Assembly: GCA_029935695.1 (NCBI GenBank)
Contig: JAOZJV010000115.1
Location: 1,583-8,863 of the forward strand
Direction: 5' to 3'
Length of the DNA stretch: 7,281 bases
Origin: Candidatus Krumholzibacteriia bacterium
GTDB lineage: Bacteria > Krumholzibacteriota > Krumholzibacteriia > LZORAL124-64-63
Positions within the stretch are counted from its first letter, which is position 1; each line of letters starts with the position of its first letter. Below the pieces are notes generated by a model that did not search any database, was not told where the DNA came from, and saw nothing but the letters and a program-made list of their open reading frames with translations. Shown here piece after piece: positions 7,245-7,281 of the stretch. Made by a program: the position numbers and the translations under genes.

Positions 7245-7252
7245 AGTCGCTG

Positions 7253-7281
7253 ATGGGAATCACAAGAAAACAGTTAGTTTC
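7253..7281 (+). CDS. Start of an unidentified gene (N-terminus only, cut by right edge)
   Basis: Only ten residues can be read, MGITRKQLVS (the last codon begins TC, which always gives Ser). The start is supported by AAGGAG at 7239-7244 and a promoter-like sequence at 7166-7194. The basic stretch followed by Leu-Val could begin a signal peptide or a helix. The T-R-K-x-L part faintly resembles a twin-arginine signal with one Arg replaced by Lys. This is too little sequence for any product call. By position it could encode the missing substrate-binding protein, a regulator or an unrelated protein. Confidence 0.55.

Overview
The window holds a compact, co-directional purine uptake and oxidation operon on the + strand. 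It carries the C-terminal part of a molybdenum xanthine dehydrogenase subunit (1-794), the FAD subunit (797-1672), the 2Fe-2S subunit (1669-2139), a guanine deaminase (2136-3461), an ABC ATPase with two fused nucleotide-binding domains (3482-5038) and two ABC permeases (5041-6117 and 6117-7052). The last 229 bases hold a probable rho-independent terminator, a candidate sigma-70 promoter nested in inverted repeats, and the first ten codons of another gene.

The genes fit one pathway. The ABC proteins belong to the BmpA/NupNOPQ-type nucleoside and purine importers and would bring in guanosine, guanine or related purines. Guanine deaminase turns guanine into xanthine, and the xanthine dehydrogenase hydroxylates xanthine (and hypoxanthine) to urate while reducing NAD+ or another acceptor. 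The substrate-binding lipoprotein expected for such an importer is not among the complete genes here. It may lie upstream of the left edge, be the gene that begins at 7253, or be encoded elsewhere.

The layout shows two tightly packed blocks. In xdhA-xdhB-xdhC-guaD the gaps are 2 nt, then a 4-nt ATGA overlap, then a second 4-nt ATGA overlap, which suggests translational coupling. After a 20-nt gap with a strong Shine-Dalgarno, the three transporter genes follow with a 2-nt gap and a 1-nt TAATG overlap. The terminator hairpin begins about 40 nt after the last stop codon.

The organism is bacterial, with roughly balanced base composition (slightly GC-rich by eye), canonical AGGAGG-type ribosome binding sites and standard stop codons. 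The protein style resembles Gram-negative bacteria, possibly an anaerobic or facultative lineage such as Desulfobacterota, but this is a weak guess and no taxonomic marker is present. I see no mobile element, CRISPR array, tRNA or rRNA. The operon belongs to known families. The least explained sequence is the intergenic regulatory region at 7140-7250.
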